From Entrophospora sp. SA101 (taxonomy: Eukaryota > Glomeromycota > Glomeromycetes > Entrophosporales > Entrophosporaceae), in the NCBI GenBank assembly GCA_958430865.1, contig CAUDNR010001372.1, positions 1 through 11,960 of the forward strand: a stretch of 11,960 bases of DNA. Reading direction: 5' to 3'. Position numbers and translations under genes: made by a program. Within the stretch, counting starts at the first letter, position 1; every line of letters begins with the position of its first letter. Shown here piece by piece: positions 8,084 through 11,960 of this stretch. The notes beneath the pieces were generated by a model. The model was not told where the DNA came from, searched no databases, and was given only the letters and a program-made list of their open reading frames with translations.

Positions 8084-9153
8084 ATGAGCATGCTTAAAGC
8101 CAATGGCCACAAAATAGATCTTGACAATTTGGACTTCAACTGTACTTACACATTTGAAGAATTCAAATTAATTAATGAACAACTAAAGACATGCACCTTG
8201 GATATTAATGAGACCCTGCTTGATCTATTTGAGTTTAATAAAGAAAGTTCCTTCCAATTCCCCAAAATCTGATAAGTAAGGAAGCTGTTGCTGATGAGAT
8301 CTTTGGTCAACTTCACAATTGGAATGTGCAAACATGCCAAAATGGAATTGTTTACTACCTCCCAAGTAAGGTTTCCAGTCCAAACTGTTTTCTCAAGTCC
8401 AAACTAGTTTGGGCAATTTGGGCTTTCAGCATTTTTTATAAACATGAATACCAATCAACTTATTTTAACTTAAACAACTTTAAAGTAATTTCGCCCAATT
8501 TCAGCTAATAACAAAAAATAGTTTGGGCTTATAAAAAAGTAATTTTTGCCCAAGTGTTTCAGCAATTTCAGCTACTAATAAAGAGAGTTTTGGCCAGAAA
8601 CCTTACCACCAAGGTGGCTTTGATTTCAATATTGCTGGTCAATGTATAATTCGGACACCAGATGTTGCCTTTATGTTGAAGGATACTTATTGGTTACTTG
8701 ATCATCACCAGCAATGGACCTTCAAAGGTCAGCCATTTATGCCTACCTGTGTTGTGGAAATCACAGTTGTTCAAGAAGGATATCAAGAATTCAATGATTT
8801 AGATCAGAAATTCGCTTTAAAATGGACTTGTCAGTTGAACTTGGTTGGTTAGTGGACCCACAAAATAAGCAGATATATATTTACAGATGGAAGGCTAATA
8901 GGGTTGGTTGTTCGTCAAACTTCACATGGAGTAGTGTAAATGATGGCAATGTTTTGCACTAGAAGTACAGAAAATTGATGATGCAATTTCACAGATAAGT
9001 TTTATTACTTTGTTATAAATTTTTGTTATTCATTACTTTTTGTTATAAGTTCATGTATTTCATGATTAGACATCCTCAGAATCATCATCAGAAAGTGATG
9101 AGGAATTACAAATTAATTGTCCTGAATGTGAAATAACTTTTACACTTTTATGA
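8084..9153 (+). pseudogene. Uma2-like (PD-(D/E)XK nuclease fold) pseudogene
   Basis: The Uma2 family has a restriction-endonuclease-like fold, and its role in fungi is not established. From the ATG at 8084 the frame reads MSMLKANGHKIDLDNLDF and FEEFKLINEQLKTCTLDINE to a stop at 8270. The coding sense continues one frame off (SKEAVADEIFGQLHNWNVQT, NGIVYYLP). A 239-bp element then interrupts it (8367-8605). After it come YHQGGFDFNIAGQ, IIRTPDVAFMLKDTYW, TCVVEITVV and LDQKF. A shift near 8820 leads to MDLSVELGWLVDPQNKQIYI, and another near 8955 to LEVQKIDDAISQ. The expected intron donor at 8995 reads ATAAGT instead of GTAAGT. The final exon from 9070 gives an SES-rich linker and CPEC before TGA. 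Asp in PDVAF and Glu in VVEI, the usual nuclease positions, remain. The gene is broken at several places, barring sequence errors. Confidence 0.72.
8367..8605. mobile_element. MITE-like 239-bp inverted-repeat element with intron-like ends
   Basis: The ends are imperfect inverted repeats. TAAGGTTTCCAGTCCAAACT at the left pairs with the reverse complement of AGTTTTGGCCAGAAACCTTA at the right; about 17 of 22 positions match and the first nine are exact. Both ends abut TA, as after a TA target duplication (Tc1/mariner type). It has no coding capacity. Inside are repeated GTTTGGGC words with opposing GCCCAA, and several TTTCAG words. It sits between coding pieces of the Uma2 relic. With the preceding G, its left end makes a GTAAGG donor (8366). 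Its right part holds CTACTAATA (8572-8580), a good branch-point match, with AG at 8596-8597, so it could be spliced as a 232-bp intron. Confidence 0.55.
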
Positions 9154-9274
9154 AACATGAGCCTTTTGTAAATTAACAAATGTATTAATTTTATGATCAA
9201 ATCTCATATATATGCATATCTGAGGTAAAATTGCAACTAATAATAATATATGTGATTGCTGAATCTTTTATATG

Positions 9275-9367
9275 ATGTTGTACGTGAAAATGAAATTATG
9301 TGAAATTCAAAATTAGCCAATCAGAATTTCACCCCACTCTATAATATTTCAATTTCACATACAACAT
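9275..9367. repeat. 93-bp foldback (palindromic) element
   Basis: The left arm 9275-9296 and right arm 9346-9367 are inverted copies of 22 bp with two mismatches (ATGTTGTACGTGAAAATGAA against ATGTTGTATGTGAAATTGAA). Nested inside is a second exact inverted pair, GTGAAATTC at 9300-9308 and GAATTTCAC at 9324-9332. Repeated GTGAAA/TTTCAC words near the ends are typical of miniature inverted-repeat elements. No clear target duplication was found. The surrounding 9154-9777 stretch otherwise shows only AT-rich spacer and the hairpin at 9476-9505. Confidence 0.6.
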
Positions 9368-9475
9368 GGATATCAATAAACAAAATAATCAAAGTACCAG
9401 ACTATTGAGGAGAATCTTTAGTTAGTGTGACAACAATGACAATGATTATTTTTTAAACATTAATCAAAAAAAATT

Positions 9476-9505
9476 TCAACCACTATGGTTATATGTTGTG
9501 GTTGA
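9476..9505. repeat. Short inverted repeat (hairpin)
   Basis: TCAACCAC at 9476-9483 is the exact reverse complement of GTGGTTGA at 9498-9505, with a 14-nt loop. It resembles the hairpin at 503-538 in having CCAC/GTGG cores and the same loop length, although the arms are not identical. The function is unknown. Confidence 0.5.
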
Positions 9506-9777
9506 TGTTTGTATTAAATTAAATTAAAAATTAAGTGAATGATATTTTAATAACACACATGCATATATTATACATGCATATATAATTTAATTTAATCTAT
9601 TACTAATACATAAGCATAATAATAAAATCTAATATATTAATTAATCTATCATCTAATAATAGTAACAACATAAATAATTTATCTTGGAATGAATGAATTG
9701 TTGTAGTTGATGCAGCCAGCTGCTTCTGTGCTGTTATTGTTAAATAATAATGTTATAATGAATTTAAATGTTTCTTT

Positions 9778-11354
9778 TCAATCTTCAATGGTAAGCCTTA
9801 TATCACGAATTGGTTGATTTGATTCATTATCCTTTTTTGTAGTTTGCTCATTTACTAATATAATTAAAATGACCGTGAGTAAATAATTAATTAGTGAACA
9901 GGTTAATAATAAATGATGATAGATTATGTTCTAATAATATTAATTAAATAATTTACCATTTATTAATAACCCTTTGCCAAAATTTAAAAAAGCAAAAATT
10001 CCATATAACCAAGTTATAAATGATATAAGTATAGCAACAGCGACTACAAAAAAAAAAGAAAAAGAAAATATTTAATTACATTTGTATAAATTATTCATTA
10101 ATATAATTCACTCATTAATTGTAAAATAATATACTTACTAAACACCATGAAAAAGTACCAACTGCTAGCTAAATGTTGTAATGTAGCCTTCAATATTAAT
10201 ATAAAATCAACTAGTGCAATTGTTGATAAACTAAGATAGATAACCATTCCTATCTTCCATTCTCTGATCAACTAAAAATCATATATAGATATTTGTTAAT
10301 ATTATATAAATTATATACAGTTACATTATATTATATTAAATACTGACTGATTGATAGCCAAGATTCACTAATATTATAATTAATAATGTTACACCCATAT
10401 GGAAATAATAAAGTCTTTTTGGAATTGACAATTCCTCAGGGGCAGAACCTCCATCTCTCTCCTCACTGAATACCAAGAATACCTCAATTGCAGATATAAA
10501 TACAAAGAATACAGAAAGTTTAATAAGCATCACGAAAATCAACATTGTCTTGTATAATTCTAAAGAATATAATAATAATGGTAGATGGTGAAATGTTAAT
10601 ATTAACAATCATATTAATGAAAACAGTTCTTATAATATTCCTCATTCATAATATTTCATACTCTGCATTTTAACATCGGCTCCTATTTTTTTATAAATAT
10701 CCCAGCCAAATTCCAAATATAATTTCCAACAAATAAATGCCATTATAGAAGCAAATGCTACTAACATTGCTATCAACGGGAAATCATGTCTAGTAAATGC
10801 AGGCTCCAACAAAGGATTGTCTCTTGGACAAGCTTCCCGTAAATCTGATAACCATTTTTTAATTTCCATAAATTGAACCTAACAATAACAGTAATAAATT
10901 TAATGATTAAATCATTGAAAATAGTAATAATAGTATAATAATAACAATAATAATTACAATTCCATAAAGTGCACATAAAAAATTAATAACCGTTATTGTT
11001 ATTATTTGTGTTGTATTTCCATTATATATCTATTATTAGTGGATTAGTATTATTTATAATATAAATTATCATGTCACATTAAATAATCATAACATACTTA
11101 CCGCATTTATACAGAACCAAAGCTGAAATAATTGAAACATCATGAAAATAGCATTTTCTTCTCCAATAAATTCTATTCGATCAATTGAAGGTTCTAAGTT
11201 ACAGCCATCTAAAGAAGGTATATCCTCCAATTTTTTTTTGAATCTAAGATTACGCAAAAGTACATTTGTCTCTAATGCAACTATCACAACAAGTTGTAGA
11301 ATCGACACTATAACAAATAGTTTTGTCCATTTAGAAGATGTTATCCTATTATAC

Positions 11355-11359
<5 letters not shown>
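9778..11359 (-). CDS. UPF0658-type (Golgi) multi-pass membrane protein
   Basis: The UPF0658 family is fungal, Golgi-annotated and of unknown function. Exons are 11359-11102, 11029-10958, 10878-10662, 10559-10348, 10271-10139, 10043-9957 and 9854-9778. The six introns are 72-102 bp, GT-AG, and all keep phase, giving 351 aa. About eight hydrophobic segments are visible: near residues 14-30, 70-86, 94-110, 143-162, 190-212, 235-249, 262-281 and 292-316. The family hallmark FGWDIYKKIGAD lies at 167-178 after the fourth segment. Other matches are the NTTQI segment, REWKIGM at 256-262, NFGKGL at 318-323 and the polar tail ending IRDIRLTIED. The start MQYNRITSSKW is plausible but lies directly after an (AT)15 run in TATGCAG, which could instead be a splice acceptor for an unseen upstream exon. 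One donor is GTCAGT (10347). Confidence 0.85.

Positions 11360-11387
<28 letters not shown>
11358..11387. repeat. (AT)15 dinucleotide repeat at the UPF0658 start codon
   Basis: Fifteen exact AT units. The repeat overlaps the first two bases of the proposed start codon of the membrane-protein gene, so it is either the end of its 5' leader or the end of an intron. It is likely to be length-variable. Confidence 0.85.
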
Positions 11388-11390
<3 letters not shown>

Positions 11391-11404
11391 TACAAATAAA
11401 TTAA

Positions 11405-11462
11405 ATTAATTATCAAATAAAATTTTCTATTCAATTAATTATCAAATAAAATTTTCTATTCA
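11405..11462. repeat. 29-bp exact tandem duplication
   Basis: A 29-bp unit beginning ATTAATTATCAAATAAAATT occurs twice in tandem without mismatch, in the upstream region of the UPF0658-type gene. The remaining spacer to 11702 is AT-rich with no coding frame that I can support. Confidence 0.9.
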
Positions 11463-11702
11463 ATTAGTTATATATAAAATACTAACACTCTTGCGAAAGA
11501 AAGAGATAACTTTATAAACCATTTTGAAATAAAAATAATTTTTTCAAATAAAATAAAATACTGCTTTTATTCATTATTTATTTATTATTTGTCAAACATG
11601 GAAATGCATTATTATTGTTAATTATTTATAGAAATCGAACTTTTTTATGGAACGTGTAACGTCTATCACGGGAACAAAAACAAAGAGTAATAATATTAAA
11701 TT

Positions 11703-11960
11703 TACAGTGTGTTACAAAAAAAAATTGGCCAGGAAAAATTCGCAATTATTCAATAACAGTCGCAGGACATTGCGGATTTACAGGGGGTCAAGTGTCACTC
11801 ATATATAAAATTAATGATCTTTGTGCATAATTTTATATGTAAAATCAAAGAAAAAAATCACTCTGGTATACACAAACCTACCTGATTTAACCAAGATTGT
11901 TCCTTGAATTATAAAAAATCAAAATATATGGAAAACCCTTTATTTTGACATATTTTTTGC
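11703..11960. mobile_element. Probable end of a Tc1/mariner-type transposon, running off the window
   Basis: TA at 11703-11704 followed by CAGTGTGTTACAAAAAAAAA and TTGGCCAGG has the look of a Tc1/mariner terminus (TA target, CAGT start). The base composition changes here: the sequence to the window edge is less extremely AT-rich than the spacer before it. It contains GTCGCAGGACATTGCGGATT and a CGCAAT/ATTGCG pair (11741-11746 and 11769-11774). No transposase frame is reached before the window ends, so this would be the non-coding end of the element. The call rests on the terminus alone; the other end is not visible. Confidence 0.45.

Noticed and set aside
8084..9153. Intact functional Uma2 gene using unusual splicing
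   Set aside because: At least three frame changes occur inside domain motifs with no room for introns, and one donor lacks GT, so no set of ordinary introns restores the frame.
11142..11399. Plus-strand 85-codon open frame ending in an Ile/Tyr run
   Set aside because: It is antisense to the first exon of the UPF0658-type gene, and its tail is translation of the (AT)15 repeat.

Overview
The window looks like nuclear DNA from a filamentous fungus, most likely an arbuscular mycorrhizal fungus of the Rhizophagus type. It is very AT-rich. Its genes are split by short (about 70-390 bp) GT-AG introns. It holds a fungal MCM1-type MADS protein, a fungal UPF0658-type membrane protein and a Uma2-like nuclease relic. 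The genus is an inference from composition and gene families and was not tested by a search.

Two genes can be rebuilt completely, both on the minus strand. One is an MCM1/SRF-type MADS-box transcription factor (6214 to 4584, four exons, 306 aa). The other is a multi-pass membrane protein of the UPF0658 Golgi family (11359 to 9778, seven exons, 351 aa). In both, every splice junction keeps the reading phase.

The rest is mostly relics. From the left there is an intergenic stretch with a hairpin and a tetranucleotide repeat (1-1459), then a doubtful glycerol-3-phosphate acyltransferase-like scrap (1460-1670, +). An unrecognised minus-strand gene follows: its last four exons are intact (2636 to 1667), but its upstream part is frame-broken (to about 3020). 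A decayed Dicer copy with remnants of both RNase III domains lies at 3960-3107 (-). MCM1 and its promoter follow. Then come a short isocitrate-dehydrogenase-like scrap (6863-6777, -), about 1.2 kb of unrecognised sequence, and a Uma2-like pseudogene (8084-9153, +). That pseudogene is split by a 239-bp inverted-repeat element with intron-like ends. A small foldback element lies at 9275-9367. After the UPF0658 gene, the right edge (11703-11960) looks like one end of a Tc1/mariner-type transposon that runs out of the window.

I see no operon-like functional linkage and no clear new defence or biosynthetic system. The most interesting points are the intron-like miniature element in the Uma2 relic, the catalytically dead Dicer relic, a GC-rich 10-mer repeated in the MCM1 promoter, and the possible alternative end of MCM1. 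Several broken genes shift frame at short A/T or C/A runs, so indel errors in the assembly must be excluded before decay is accepted.
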